64,000 bases of DNA. It comes from CAZKWG01 sp964615375 (lineage in GTDB: Bacteria; Myxococcota_A; UBA796; CAZKWG01). A program made the translations under genes and the position numbers. Shown here in pieces: positions 30,062-38,659 of the stretch. The notes beneath the pieces are model-generated. The model worked only from the letters and a program-made list of their open reading frames with translations. It ran no database searches and was not told the origin of the DNA. Each line of letters opens with the position of its first letter. The first letter of the stretch is position 1. The DNA is taken from positions 248,001-312,000 of the forward strand of contig CAZTOW010000003.1 in the NCBI GenBank assembly GCA_964615375.1, read 5' to 3'.

Positions 30062-31081
30062 TCACTCCAGGAAGACGATCTCGTGCGGCTTGACCAGCAG
30101 GGTGAGGGTGTCGCCCTCCACGCGAACGACCTCGTCCAGGCGCAGGAAGTCGCGGGTGCTGGACACGTAGACGTAGGGGTCGCCGCTCACGAACAGGTCC
30201 GTGACCGCGAGGGCCTCCAGCGCGGAGCTGGAGACGTCACCGCCGCTCCAGTAGGTGGCCAGCGCGCGAAGCCGCCAGGAGCGCAGCAGCTTGCGGAAGA
30301 GGTAGGGCATGAGGACCGCCTGATCGTTCAGCTCGGTCACGGTGCGCAGCGTGAGCCCGGAGCGGCTGGCGTCCTCCGCCCACACCCCGCGACGGTAACG
30401 CTGCGCGGTGCTGGTGCAGGTGTTGAGCTTCGCGCGCAGCGCGCTCGACAGCGTCATGAAGTAGTAGGGGTAGGCGTGGCCGAGCGCGAGCATGCGGCCG
30501 TTCAGCGAGCCCTTGACCTGCGCGACCAGCGTGGCCGGGTCGACCACCTCGCCGTCGGCGAAGGGGGCGCTGGCGGGGAACACCCAGCCCAGCACGCGGC
30601 CGTTCAGGTCCACGCTGTCCGAGACCACGACCGCCTCCACGCCCTCCTGGAACTTGTCGGCGACGACGCGCCCCGCCACGGTGACGCGGCGCAGGTGGCC
30701 CCAGCTGTGCCAGTCGTCGCTGGTCACCTCGATGCCCAGCATCCCCAGCAGGCTCTCCGCCGCCAGCCGGCTGAGCGCGAGGCGCTGGTGGTGGTTGCCC
30801 GCGCTCGGCTTCGTGACGCCGGCCGGCGCGACGGCGCCCGCGGGCTTGTTGTCGCCGACCTGGGGCTGGTAGTGGGTCTCCAGCGCGTCGATGCCCTGAA
30901 GGCGAACGCTGGCGGCGCCGTTCCGGTCCGCGTCGAGCTCGACCGCCCCGGTCTTGCCGCTGGGGTCCGGCAGGAGGGCGAGCGCGGCGGGATCATGAGG
31001 GCGGAAGCTGATCGTGTCGCCGTCGGGCTTGAGGCCGACGGCGTAGACGGCGCCACGAAACGCGCGGAAGGGCTGGGCCAT
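30062..31081 (-). CDS. SNase-like (thermonuclease-fold) protein
   Basis: A 339-residue protein. The N-terminal 60 residues carry the staphylococcal-nuclease-like block LKPDGDTISF, then VRLQGIDALET, which matches the DGDT and R-L-x-G-I-D-x-x-E motifs of the OB-fold active site. The later part (GHLRRVTVAGRVVADKFQEG) is less like a standard nuclease, and the C-terminal 180 residues are unrecognised. There is no signal peptide. GGAG precedes ATG 31081. Nuclease activity is likely but not certain because the second catalytic arginine cannot be placed confidently. Confidence 0.72.
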   Translation of the reverse strand: MAQPFRAFRGAVYAVGLKPDGDTISFRPHDPAALALLPDPSGKTGAVELDADRNGAASVRLQGIDALETHYQPQVGDNKPAGAVAPAGVTKPSAGNHHQRLALSRLAAESLLGMLGIEVTSDDWHSWGHLRRVTVAGRVVADKFQEGVEAVVVSDSVDLNGRVLGWVFPASAPFADGEVVDPATLVAQVKGSLNGRMLALGHAYPYYFMTLSSALRAKLNTCTSTAQRYRRGVWAEDASRSGLTLRTVTELNDQAVLMPYLFRKLLRSWRLRALATYWSGGDVSSSALEALAVTDLFVSGDPYVYVSSTRDFLRLDEVVRVEGDTLTLLVKPHEIVFLE

Positions 31082-31485
31082 GAGGGAGCTCCGGGGTGAT
31101 GGGACCTGAAGGTCTTCACCTGTCTCCGGGTGCGCTTCCACCCTGAAGCGCGCGGCGGGGGCTCCGAAGATATCTGAACATTTGTTTGGTGTTGATTTGC
31201 GCGATCGTACAGAAGGGATCAGGGTGGAGATGCATCTGTTGTGTCGAGCGGGTCGGGGTGGCCCGGATCCAGCCTCCGACGCCCGGGATCGCGCGGCGCG
31301 CCACTCGACGGCTTCGGGCGGAAGGGGCGCTCCCGCGCGACGATCGCGATCACGTCGACATCGTAGAGGGCCCCTGATCTTTTTTCTGGATCCAGTGCGG
31401 GCGGCTGTTCTAACGAGATCATGGGAACTCTCTGCTCGTTCCTCTCGAAGCCCGCATCCTCCGCCGATCAGCCCCGGAAACCACC
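31082..31485. other. divergent intergenic region (404 bases)
   Basis: This separates the SNase-like gene and the lipase gene, which run apart. An AT-richer patch (31165-31205) and a T-run near 31379 are visible. Short frames here lack ribosome sites and motifs. It should contain both promoters, but no confident -35/-10 pair was found. Confidence 0.5.
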
Positions 31486-33291
31486 ATGGCCAGGACCCGA
31501 GCCCCCTCCCAGGAACTCCAGTCGGACCGTCTCCCCGTCGAGCAGGCTCCTGTCGGCCTCGCCGGGGTGGGCCAGCCCATGGCGGCCCAGGGCCAGCTCG
31601 GCAACGCGGCGGTCGCCGCACAGACGGGCGTGAACGGTCCGCAGCGCCCAGGCGAGCGCACCGACATCAGCCAGTACACGCCCGCCTACGTCGAGGCCCA
31701 CCGGGACGAGCTCGGCATCCCCGCGGGCGCCCCCGTCGAGGACTTCTTCAACGAGTTCGTGGCGCACAAGCTGGCCTACCAGGACCTCTCGTCCTGGGCC
31801 TCGGTCAAGCCGGGCGATCCGCAGTACGCCTCGATCCAGGCCCAGAAGCAGATGCTGGAGAGCTGGGGCTACCGCTCGGACATCGGGGCCGACCAGGAGG
31901 TGCGCGACCCGAAGACCGGCCTCTACGCCGTCCGCCTGGACCCGAGCGAGCAGGGGCTCGCCCAGGGGCGGGGCTCGGTCGCGGCCTTCCGCGGCACCGA
32001 GCCGCTCACCCCCGGCCAGACCTCGCTGTCCAACCCCTGGGGCGCCTTCAACGACGTGCTGACCGACTTCAGCACCTCGGTGGGCGCGAACCAGTACAAC
32101 GCCAACGCCGACCGGATCCGCGCGCTCATGGCGGGGGGCAAGGGCGATCTCACCACCACCGGCCACAGCCTCGGCGGCTACCTGGCGCAGAAGGCGGCCT
32201 CGGCGAACGCCGACCTGATGGGCAAGGGCGACGTCGTCACCTTCCAGTCCGGCGGGCTGAACCGCGAGGACGCCTGGCGCTTCGAGGGGCAGAACCAGGA
32301 CGGCCACATCGGGGTCCGCCACCACTACACGGACATGGACGTGGTCCACCGGGCCGGCGAGAAGCGGCTCCCGGGCACCTTCTTCGAGCACCAGGCGGCG
32401 GGTCTGACCGAGGGTCACACCAAGTACATGATGTACAACGACCGGGACGTCACCACGCTCAGCGAGGCCACGGGCGGCAAGCGCGTCGTGCAGTCCGACC
32501 GCGACTCGGTCTCCAACTGGAGCCGCCACTACTGGGAGGGGGCCCGCACCGGCGCGGGCGGCTTCGTGCGCCTGGGCATGGCGCCGAACAACGCGGCCTG
32601 GCAGCTCGGCACGGGGCTGGGGCGCGCGGGCGGCAACGCCGCCTGGGGGCTGGGGAACAGCGCGTACCAGGCCTATGACGGCGTGAGCGGCGGGCTGGGG
32701 ACCGCGCTCGGCGGGACCGCCAATGGCCTCGGCCAGATGATGCACGGGGATCTGCTGGGCGGCATGGGCACCATGGGCGGCGGGATGCTCTCGGGCACCG
32801 GGCAGGCCCTCAACGGGGGCGGGCGGGCGCTGTGGGGCCTGGGCGGGACCGGGGTCGGCGCCGCGCGCGACACGGCGGGCGCGCTCTGGGACGGGGCGAG
32901 CACGCTGGTCGGCGACACCGCGCAGGGCCTCTACCAGATGGGCCGCGGCGGCGTGAACCTCGTGGAGGGCGAGGTGGGCCGGCAGGTGGCGAAGGCCAAG
33001 GAGCTGGGCACGGCCGCCTGGGAGGGCACGAAGTGGGCCGGCAACAAGGCGGCGCAGGCGGGCGAGGCCGCCTGGGAGGGCACGAAGTGGGCGGGCGGCA
33101 AGGCCGTGGACGCCGGGAAGTGGGCGGGCGGCAAGGCGCTGGAGGCGGGCGAGGCCGCCTGGGAGGGCACGAAGTGGGCCGGCAACAAGGTCGCCGACGC
33201 CGGATCCGCCGCCTGGGAGGGCACGAAGTGGGCGGGCGGCAAAGCGGCGGATGCGGGCAAGGCCGCCTGGGACTTCGCCACGAGCTGGTGA
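31486..33291 (+). CDS. lipase_3-type hydrolase with glycine-rich and 18-residue helical repeat tail
   Basis: A 601-residue protein in three parts. Residues 1-60 are flexible and contain QGQLGNAAV, a segment resembling N-termini of contractile-injection-system cargo. Residues 85-320 form a class 3 lipase fold: SVAAFRGTEPLT, TTTGHSLGGYLAQ (Ser228), TDMD (Asp283 or Asp285) and EGHTKY (His311). Residues 345-505 are Gly/Ala/Trp-rich and weakly hydrophobic. Residues 510-600 are near-perfect repeats of AAWEGTKWAG(N/G)KA..AG. No signal peptide is present, so export would need a dedicated system. It is a phospholipase effector candidate; membrane association through the tail is inference. Confidence 0.75.
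   Translation: MARTRAPSQELQSDRLPVEQAPVGLAGVGQPMAAQGQLGNAAVAAQTGVNGPQRPGERTDISQYTPAYVEAHRDELGIPAGAPVEDFFNEFVAHKLAYQDLSSWASVKPGDPQYASIQAQKQMLESWGYRSDIGADQEVRDPKTGLYAVRLDPSEQGLAQGRGSVAAFRGTEPLTPGQTSLSNPWGAFNDVLTDFSTSVGANQYNANADRIRALMAGGKGDLTTTGHSLGGYLAQKAASANADLMGKGDVVTFQSGGLNREDAWRFEGQNQDGHIGVRHHYTDMDVVHRAGEKRLPGTFFEHQAAGLTEGHTKYMMYNDRDVTTLSEATGGKRVVQSDRDSVSNWSRHYWEGARTGAGGFVRLGMAPNNAAWQLGTGLGRAGGNAAWGLGNSAYQAYDGVSGGLGTALGGTANGLGQMMHGDLLGGMGTMGGGMLSGTGQALNGGGRALWGLGGTGVGAARDTAGALWDGASTLVGDTAQGLYQMGRGGVNLVEGEVGRQVAKAKELGTAAWEGTKWAGNKAAQAGEAAWEGTKWAGGKAVDAGKWAGGKALEAGEAAWEGTKWAGNKVADAGSAAWEGTKWAGGKAADAGKAAWDFATSW
33013..33285 (+). repeat. tandem repeat encoding 18-residue amphipathic helix units
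   Basis: Four copies of an 18-residue unit (AAWEGTKWAG core) plus one shortened 11-residue unit starting WAGGKAL. Both 18 and 11 residues are whole numbers of helical turns (five and three), so the faces stay in register: Trp and Ala on one side, Lys and Glu on the other. DNA copies are highly similar, suggesting recent expansion. Confidence 0.85.
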
Positions 33292-33333
33292 GCTCGGCGT
33301 GCGGGCCCTCGCCGGCTGGTCTATGATCCGGAG

Positions 33334-33867
33334 ATGATGACCCGCCGCGCCTTCTCGCTCTCCGCCCTCGCCCTCGCCGCCTTCGGCCTGCCCGCCTGCG
33401 GGGCCTCGGGGGCCGCCACCGACGAGCGCCTGGAGCCGGGCCTCCAGGGCCTGCCCATCGATCCCGAGAAGATCGAGCCCGTCACGAAGACGCCCGAGGA
33501 GTGGAGGGCGCTCCTGCCGTCGGACGCCTACCGCGTGCTGCGCGAAGAGGGCACGGAGATGGCGTTCACCGGGCGTTACTGGGACGAGCACCGCGAGGGT
33601 GTCTTCCTCTGCTCGGGCTGCGGGCTCGCCCTCTTCAGCTCGGCGGACAAGTTCGACTCGGGCACCGGCTGGCCCAGCTACACCCGCCCCATCAAGCCGG
33701 ACCGGATCAAGGAGAACCGCGACGACTCGCACGGCATGGTGCGCACCGAGGTCGAGTGCGCCCGCTGCGGCGGCCACCAGGGCCACGTCTTCGAGGACGG
33801 CCCGAAGCCCACCGGGCTCCGCTACTGCATCAACTCCGTCTCGCTGGTCTTCCGCCCGAAGGTCTGA
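33334..33867 (+). CDS. msrB: exported peptide-methionine (R)-S-oxide reductase
   Basis: A 177-residue MsrB that reduces methionine-R-sulfoxide in proteins. The zinc CxxC pairs are CSGCG and CARCGGH, the core GTGWPSY is present, and the catalytic cysteine is Cys165 in RYCINS. The N-terminus has a Tat-like TRRAFSL followed by a hydrophobic stretch and LPAC. It is therefore probably a periplasmic lipoprotein repairing envelope proteins rather than the usual cytoplasmic enzyme. The start is one of two adjacent ATGs at 33334. It ends six bases from the convergent MopE gene. Confidence 0.93.
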   Translation: MMTRRAFSLSALALAAFGLPACGASGAATDERLEPGLQGLPIDPEKIEPVTKTPEEWRALLPSDAYRVLREEGTEMAFTGRYWDEHREGVFLCSGCGLALFSSADKFDSGTGWPSYTRPIKPDRIKENRDDSHGMVRTEVECARCGGHQGHVFEDGPKPTGLRYCINSVSLVFRPKV

Positions 33868-33873
33868 GGAGCC

Positions 33874-34788
33874 CTAGGTCTCCTGCCAGAGCGTGAACGA
33901 GCCGGTGAACCACACGTAGGTCCAGAAGGGGACGAAGTAGAGCGTGCCCTCGACCTCGGCGCTGAGCGCCCCGGGGCTCGCGCAGGTGGGGCTGGTCCAG
34001 GTCCCCTCCCAGGTCCCGGCGTCGTCGCCCTCCCAGTCCGCCTCCCCCCAGGCCTCCGCGCCGCCGTCGTGGTCCGCCAGGAGCAGGGTGACGATGAAGC
34101 ACTCCCCCATGGCGTCCTCGCAGCAGGCGCTCTCCATGAAGGCCTCCGCGCTCCAGGTCCCGTCGTAGTCGACCGTGGTCCACAGCGCGCCCGTGCAGGT
34201 CACGTCGAAGGCGTAGCCCATGGTGCCGCCGGAGAACTGGAGCGTGTAGCTGCCCTCCCAGTTCGCCTCCCAGAGGGGATCGGGATCGGCGACACCGTCG
34301 CAATTTGTGTCAACGCCGTCGCAACGTTCCTCCGCCTCGGGGGAGATCTCGGGGTCCGCGTCGTCGCAGTCGGCGGGCTCGGCCAGCCAGCCCTCCGGCG
34401 CCGCGCAGGCCGTCCGGGTGTAGGTCTCCCCGGCGTAGCCGTCCCCGTCCTGGTCCAGGTACCAGAGGCTCCCGTCGGCCACCGCGCCGTCCTCGTCGTC
34501 CACCAGCCCGTCGCAGTCGTCGTCCAGCCCGTCGCAGCGCTCCTCCGCCTCGGGGTGGACGCTCGGGTCCGCGTCGTCGCAGTCGCCCGCGCGCTCGACC
34601 TGGCCCGCGGGGGCCTCGCAGGCCCGCTGCTCGAGGTCGGCGTCCCCCCAGCCGTCCCCGTCGGCGTCGGCGTACCAGGGCAGCTCCGGGCAGGGGGTGT
34701 ACTCCGCCGCGGTGTCGACGCTGGCGCTGTCCTTGTCGCTGGCAGGCGCCTGGCATGCCAGCAGGAGCCCGAAGAGCGCGGGCCTCAC
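33874..34788 (-). CDS. MopE-repeat lipoprotein, two repeats, with beta-rich C-terminal domain
   Basis: A 304-residue lipoprotein (LLLAC). Two canonical MopE motifs (GDCDDADPSVHP...DDDCDG and ADCDDADPEISP...NCDG) each follow a DxDGDG(W/Y) loop. The C-terminal 130 residues are an unrecognised domain rich in Trp, Thr and Gly (ANWEGSYTLQFSG, GTWEGTWTSPTC). A similar style of C-terminal domain ends the 4206 gene. The GTG start overlaps the upstream paralogue stop (GTGA), so the two are coupled. Confidence 0.83.
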   Translation of the reverse strand: MRPALFGLLLACQAPASDKDSASVDTAAEYTPCPELPWYADADGDGWGDADLEQRACEAPAGQVERAGDCDDADPSVHPEAEERCDGLDDDCDGLVDDEDGAVADGSLWYLDQDGDGYAGETYTRTACAAPEGWLAEPADCDDADPEISPEAEERCDGVDTNCDGVADPDPLWEANWEGSYTLQFSGGTMGYAFDVTCTGALWTTVDYDGTWSAEAFMESACCEDAMGECFIVTLLLADHDGGAEAWGEADWEGDDAGTWEGTWTSPTCASPGALSAEVEGTLYFVPFWTYVWFTGSFTLWQET

Positions 34789-36911
34789 ATCCCACCTCCC
34801 AGGAAGATCCAGGCTTCGTTCGCGTCGTAGGCGCCCACCAGGAGCTCGCCGAGCCCGTCCCCGTCCAGGTCGCCGGCCCCGGCCACGGCCCAGCCGATCC
34901 CGTCGCTGCCCGAGGGCGCGCGGATCCGAGCCCTCAGGTCCGTGTCGTCGTGCGCTCCCTCGGCGAGCGGGCCGCCGATCAGGAGCACCTGCCCGCGGTC
35001 GCCGTAGTAGTTGCTGTCCCCCACCGCCCGCTCCGGCCAGCCGTCGCCATCCAGGTCCCCCGCGCCCGCCGCGGCGGTGGGCCCCGAGGCCGCGGCCCAG
35101 CGGGCGTCGGCGTAATCCAGGTCCAAGGTGCCGGAGAGCGGGCCGCGCAGCTCGTAGGCGGTGCCCGAGCCCTCCCCGGCGATGATCAGATCGCCGAGCC
35201 CGTCGCCGTCCACGTCCCCCGGCGAGGCCAGCGCGCAGCCGATCTCGTCGCCGTAGGCGCCGCCCAGCGCCACGCCCAGGCTCAGGGTGGAGCTCAGCGC
35301 CGAGGTCCCGCTCGAGGTCCCCGAGAGCGCGTAGACCGCCCCGCCCTCGTCCTCCCCGTCGTCGATCCCGCTCGCCCCGAAGACCAGATCGGCCAGCCCG
35401 TCGCCGTCCCAGTCCCCCACGCCGGCCACGCCGCAGCCCACGCGCGCCTCCAGCTCGCCCGAGACGACGAGGTCGGCGTCCACGAGCGCCCCGGAGCTGT
35501 CCACCGGCCCGCGCAGCAGGAAGACCTGCCCCCCGTCGGACTCGGCCCCCGGCGAGCCGATCAGCAGATCGTCGGTGCCGTCCCCGTCGGTGTCGCCAGC
35601 GGAGACCAGCGCGTCCGCGGTCTCGCTCCCCGCGCCCCCGAGCCAGCTCAGCGCCTCGTCCTGCAGGGAGCGCTCCCCGCTCGCCTCCCCGGGGGCGAGG
35701 AAGAGCTGGCCGGCGCGGGCCCCGAGGTCCCCGTCGTGCGCGCCCAGGGCGAGCTCCACCTCCCCGTCGCCGTCCACGTCGCCCACCCAGGCCGCCGAGC
35801 GCCCCGCCAGGACGCCGCGGGTGGAGGAGGCCCAGACGGTCTCGGCCGCGCTCGCCGCCAGGGTCCCCGCGCTCAGCGGGCCGTGCAGCACGTAGGCGGC
35901 CATCTCCAGGGGATCGCCGACGATCAGCTCGTCGTAGCCGTCCCCGTCCACGTCCGCCCCGCCCGCCACCGCGTGGCCCAGCCAGCCGCCGCTCTCGCCC
36001 GTGAGCGTGATGTCCGCGTCCGTCAGGCCCAGCTCGCCGCTGACCCCGCAGCCCGCCCCCGTCCCGTCGCAGTCCTGGTCCACGCCGTCGTCGCAGATCT
36101 CGGCCTGATCGGGGTTCGTCCCCGGGTCTGCGTCGTCGCAGTCGCCGCCCGCGTCCAGCCAGGCGTCGGGGGCCGCGCAGGCGGTGCGCGCGCCGCTGTC
36201 GCCGCCCCAGCCGTCCCCGTCGACGTCGGGGTAGAAGGTGGCGGCGTCCACGGCGTCGTCGTCCGCGTCCTCCCCGTCGCAGTCCGTGTCCAGGCCGTCG
36301 TCGCAGCGCTCCTCGGCCTCGGGGTGGACGCTCGCGTCGGCCTCGTCGCAGTCCCCGGTCTGGTCGGCCGCGCCCTCGGGGCCCTCGCAGGCCCGCAGCC
36401 CCTCCTCCTCCGCGCCCCAGCCGTCCCCGTCCGCGTCCGTGTACCAGGCAGGTACGCCGCCCGGGACGTAGACCGCGTCATCGCAATCTTCGGCGTTGTC
36501 CGTGTATCCATCTGGTACGTCGCAGGCCGTCACGCTCACCGCGGCGGCGCCCGCGCCGTCCCCGTCGGCGTCGGCGTACCACAGCCCCGCGTCCAGCACG
36601 TCGCTGTCCGCGTCGTCGATCCGCCCGTCGCAGTCCTCGTCGCCGCCTCCGCAGCGCTCGCCCGCGCCGGGGTGCACGCTCGCGTCGGCGTCGTCGCAGT
36701 CGGTGGCGTCGCGGACGAGGCCCTCGGAGGGCGCGCAGCTCAGCTCGGGGGAGGCCCGGTCGCCGTAGCCGTCGCCGTCCGCGTCCCGAAACCAGGTCTC
36801 CGCGCAGATCCCGCTGTCCTCGGTGAGCCGGACCTGCGTGTCCCGCTCACCCTTCTCCGAGCACGCCAGCGCCGCGATCAGCGCCGCCCAGCACGGACGG
36901 GTCGTGTCCAT
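34785..36911 (-). CDS. MopE-repeat plus FG-GAP (integrin-like propeller) lipoprotein
   Basis: A 708-residue secreted lipoprotein (ALAC). About 300 residues of MopE repeats come first; one is defective, as DCDDAVYVPGG jumps directly into the next loop. Then a seven-blade FG-GAP propeller follows, with the recurring calcium motif DxDGDGxxD(E/D)LxxG, for example GGADVDGDGYDELIVGDP and GDLDGDGLGELLVGA. FG-GAP propellers usually mediate binding outside the cell. The gene overlaps the next MopE gene. A close architectural paralogue lies at 53521-55329. Ligand unknown. Confidence 0.88.
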   Translation of the reverse strand: MDTTRPCWAALIAALACSEKGERDTQVRLTEDSGICAETWFRDADGDGYGDRASPELSCAPSEGLVRDATDCDDADASVHPGAGERCGGGDEDCDGRIDDADSDVLDAGLWYADADGDGAGAAAVSVTACDVPDGYTDNAEDCDDAVYVPGGVPAWYTDADGDGWGAEEEGLRACEGPEGAADQTGDCDEADASVHPEAEERCDDGLDTDCDGEDADDDAVDAATFYPDVDGDGWGGDSGARTACAAPDAWLDAGGDCDDADPGTNPDQAEICDDGVDQDCDGTGAGCGVSGELGLTDADITLTGESGGWLGHAVAGGADVDGDGYDELIVGDPLEMAAYVLHGPLSAGTLAASAAETVWASSTRGVLAGRSAAWVGDVDGDGEVELALGAHDGDLGARAGQLFLAPGEASGERSLQDEALSWLGGAGSETADALVSAGDTDGDGTDDLLIGSPGAESDGGQVFLLRGPVDSSGALVDADLVVSGELEARVGCGVAGVGDWDGDGLADLVFGASGIDDGEDEGGAVYALSGTSSGTSALSSTLSLGVALGGAYGDEIGCALASPGDVDGDGLGDLIIAGEGSGTAYELRGPLSGTLDLDYADARWAAASGPTAAAGAGDLDGDGWPERAVGDSNYYGDRGQVLLIGGPLAEGAHDDTDLRARIRAPSGSDGIGWAVAGAGDLDGDGLGELLVGAYDANEAWIFLGGGM

Positions 36912-36957
36912 CCTGTGAGCATACGCGCGGCGCTGGGGTGTGCAAGCGGCGCGCGGC

Positions 36958-37566
36958 TCAGGCGTCGAGGCGGCCCGCCGCCAGCAGCTCAGCCAGGTCC
37001 GGTCGGGCCGATCGGGCCGCCGTGAGCGCGCGCTCGGCGGTGACCACCAGATCCTGCGCGCCCATGTTGCGGCCGAAGAGCAGCGCGCGCGGCGCCTCCT
37101 CCAGCAGGTAGGCCCAGGCGCCGGCCACCAGCGCGTGGCTGATGAGGAAGTGCCAGGTGCGCAGACAGCGGGGGAGGTCGCCGAGCTCGGTGGCGGCGAG
37201 GTTCAGGGCCCGGGTGAAGGCGTGGTCCATGGCCTCGATGTCGCCCAGGTTCCCCAGGATGTTCCCGTAGGAGTAGTAGTACTCGAACAGGTCCTGGGGC
37301 TCGAACTGGGTGATCAGCGCGCGCATCACCGGCTCCTCCATCCGGGCCCGCGCCTCGGCGTAGCGGCCCAGGTCCATCAGCACCCAGGCCCGGCGCATGT
37401 GGGCCACGCCCAGGAAGTGCCCGGTGGCGATCCGGTTCTCCTCGGGCCGGTGCGCGGGCTCCAGGAGCGCGTCCCAGGCGGTGAGCGCGTCCTCGTAGCG
37501 CCCGAGCCGGGCGAGCCCGGCGGCGCGGTTGAACTGGGCGATGAGATCCGGCGAGATGTTCGGCAT
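36958..37566 (-). CDS. TPR-like helical protein
   Basis: A 202-residue soluble protein made of helical pairs. LIAQFNRAAGLARLGRYEDAL and AWVLMDLGRYAEARARM are clear tetratricopeptide units, and YGNILGNLGDIEAMDHAF is a third. Such repeats mediate protein contacts; the partner is unknown. GGAG precedes ATG 37566, and the longer open frame to 37797 is not needed. It is 157 bases downstream of the methyltransferase stop and could be cotranscribed. Confidence 0.78.
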   Translation of the reverse strand: MPNISPDLIAQFNRAAGLARLGRYEDALTAWDALLEPAHRPEENRIATGHFLGVAHMRRAWVLMDLGRYAEARARMEEPVMRALITQFEPQDLFEYYYSYGNILGNLGDIEAMDHAFTRALNLAATELGDLPRCLRTWHFLISHALVAGAWAYLLEEAPRALLFGRNMGAQDLVVTAERALTAARSARPDLAELLAAGRLDA

Positions 37567-37723
37567 GGCTTGCTCCGTGGCGGGTTGCACGGAGGGGGAT
37601 TGCAGGAACCGGGCCAGGGTCGGGATCCGCTTCCAACGCGGGGACTGGCCGGGCGCTCTGCGCTGCGCCACGATGTGGCAGAGCGCCTGCTCCAGATTGG
37701 ATCGGTGGGTGTTCGGTCCTCGA

Positions 37724-38530
37724 TCAGCGGTAGCGCGCCGAGAGCGTGAAGCTCGCCGCCAGGCGCTCGGGCCTCTCGCGCAGCTCCCACTCGCCATCGG
37801 CGAGCTCCACCATGGCCGAGCCCAGCGCGCACCAGGGGACGGAGCGGTGCTCCTCCAGCCGATCCAGCGCGAAGCCCTCGCTCAGCAGGGCGGTGACGAT
37901 CTCGCCGATCCCGTGGTTCCACTCCACGGTCTCGGGGCTCTCCACCTCGCCCTCGTGCGGGACGTAGGTCTTCTTCTCGCAGAAGGGTGTCCCCGACGCG
38001 ACGTGGAAGTAGGGGAACTCCACCACCAGGAGCTCGTCCGGCCGCGGGTCGCAGAGCGCCGAGAGCATCGGGTGGGTCTCGCGCAGGAAGACCCGCCCCC
38101 CGGGGCGCAGCAACCCGGCCACCACGCGCGCCCAGCCGCGGACGTCCGGCAGCCAACACAAGGCGCCGATGCCCGTGTAGACCAGATCGAAGCGCGCCCC
38201 GCCCAGCGCGGCCACGGCGTCGTAGACATCGGACTGCACGTAGTCGATGCTGGCCCCGCAGTCCGACGCCAGTCGACGCGCCACGGCCAGCGCGGGCGCC
38301 GAGAAGTCGAGCCCGGTCATGCGCGCCCCCAGCCGCGCGAGCGAGAGCGTGTCCGTCCCCAGGTGGCACTGCAGGTGCACCGCGTCGAGCCCCGCCACCG
38401 GCCCGAGCCGGGGCAGGTCGAAGCGGACGACGCCCGAGAGGTAGCTCGGATCCTCGCGATAGCGGTGGAGCTCGTAGCCGACCTCGTGGAGGGGCACCCG
38501 GCTGTCCCAGTTCCGTCGGTTGAGCTCCAT
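37724..38530 (-). CDS. class I SAM-dependent methyltransferase
   Basis: About 268 residues. The usual glycine loop is modified to LQCHLGTDTLSLARLGA, a variant seen in a subgroup of bacterial methyltransferases that begin NRRNWDSR. VTGLDFSAPAL gives the acidic ribose contact (MTGLDFS), and FDLVYTGIGALCW with LRPGGRVFLRETHP forms motifs IV-VI. The start is unclear: ATG 38530 is the conservative choice, while GTG at 38542 or 38548 has a better AGAGG site and would add four or six residues. Substrate unknown. Confidence 0.85.
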   Translation of the reverse strand: MELNRRNWDSRVPLHEVGYELHRYREDPSYLSGVVRFDLPRLGPVAGLDAVHLQCHLGTDTLSLARLGARMTGLDFSAPALAVARRLASDCGASIDYVQSDVYDAVAALGGARFDLVYTGIGALCWLPDVRGWARVVAGLLRPGGRVFLRETHPMLSALCDPRPDELLVVEFPYFHVASGTPFCEKKTYVPHEGEVESPETVEWNHGIGEIVTALLSEGFALDRLEEHRSVPWCALGSAMVELADGEWELRERPERLAASFTLSARYR

Positions 38531-38659
38531 CTCGGGTCGCACGGGCACCTCTGCGCGAGACTATCCCGCCGCCCGACCCTTTGGCGCCGAGCCCACACAA
38601 GGGTGTAGACGATGGCGTGGCTCAAAGGACATGCTGAGGAGGGTCCACGGAGCAAAAAC

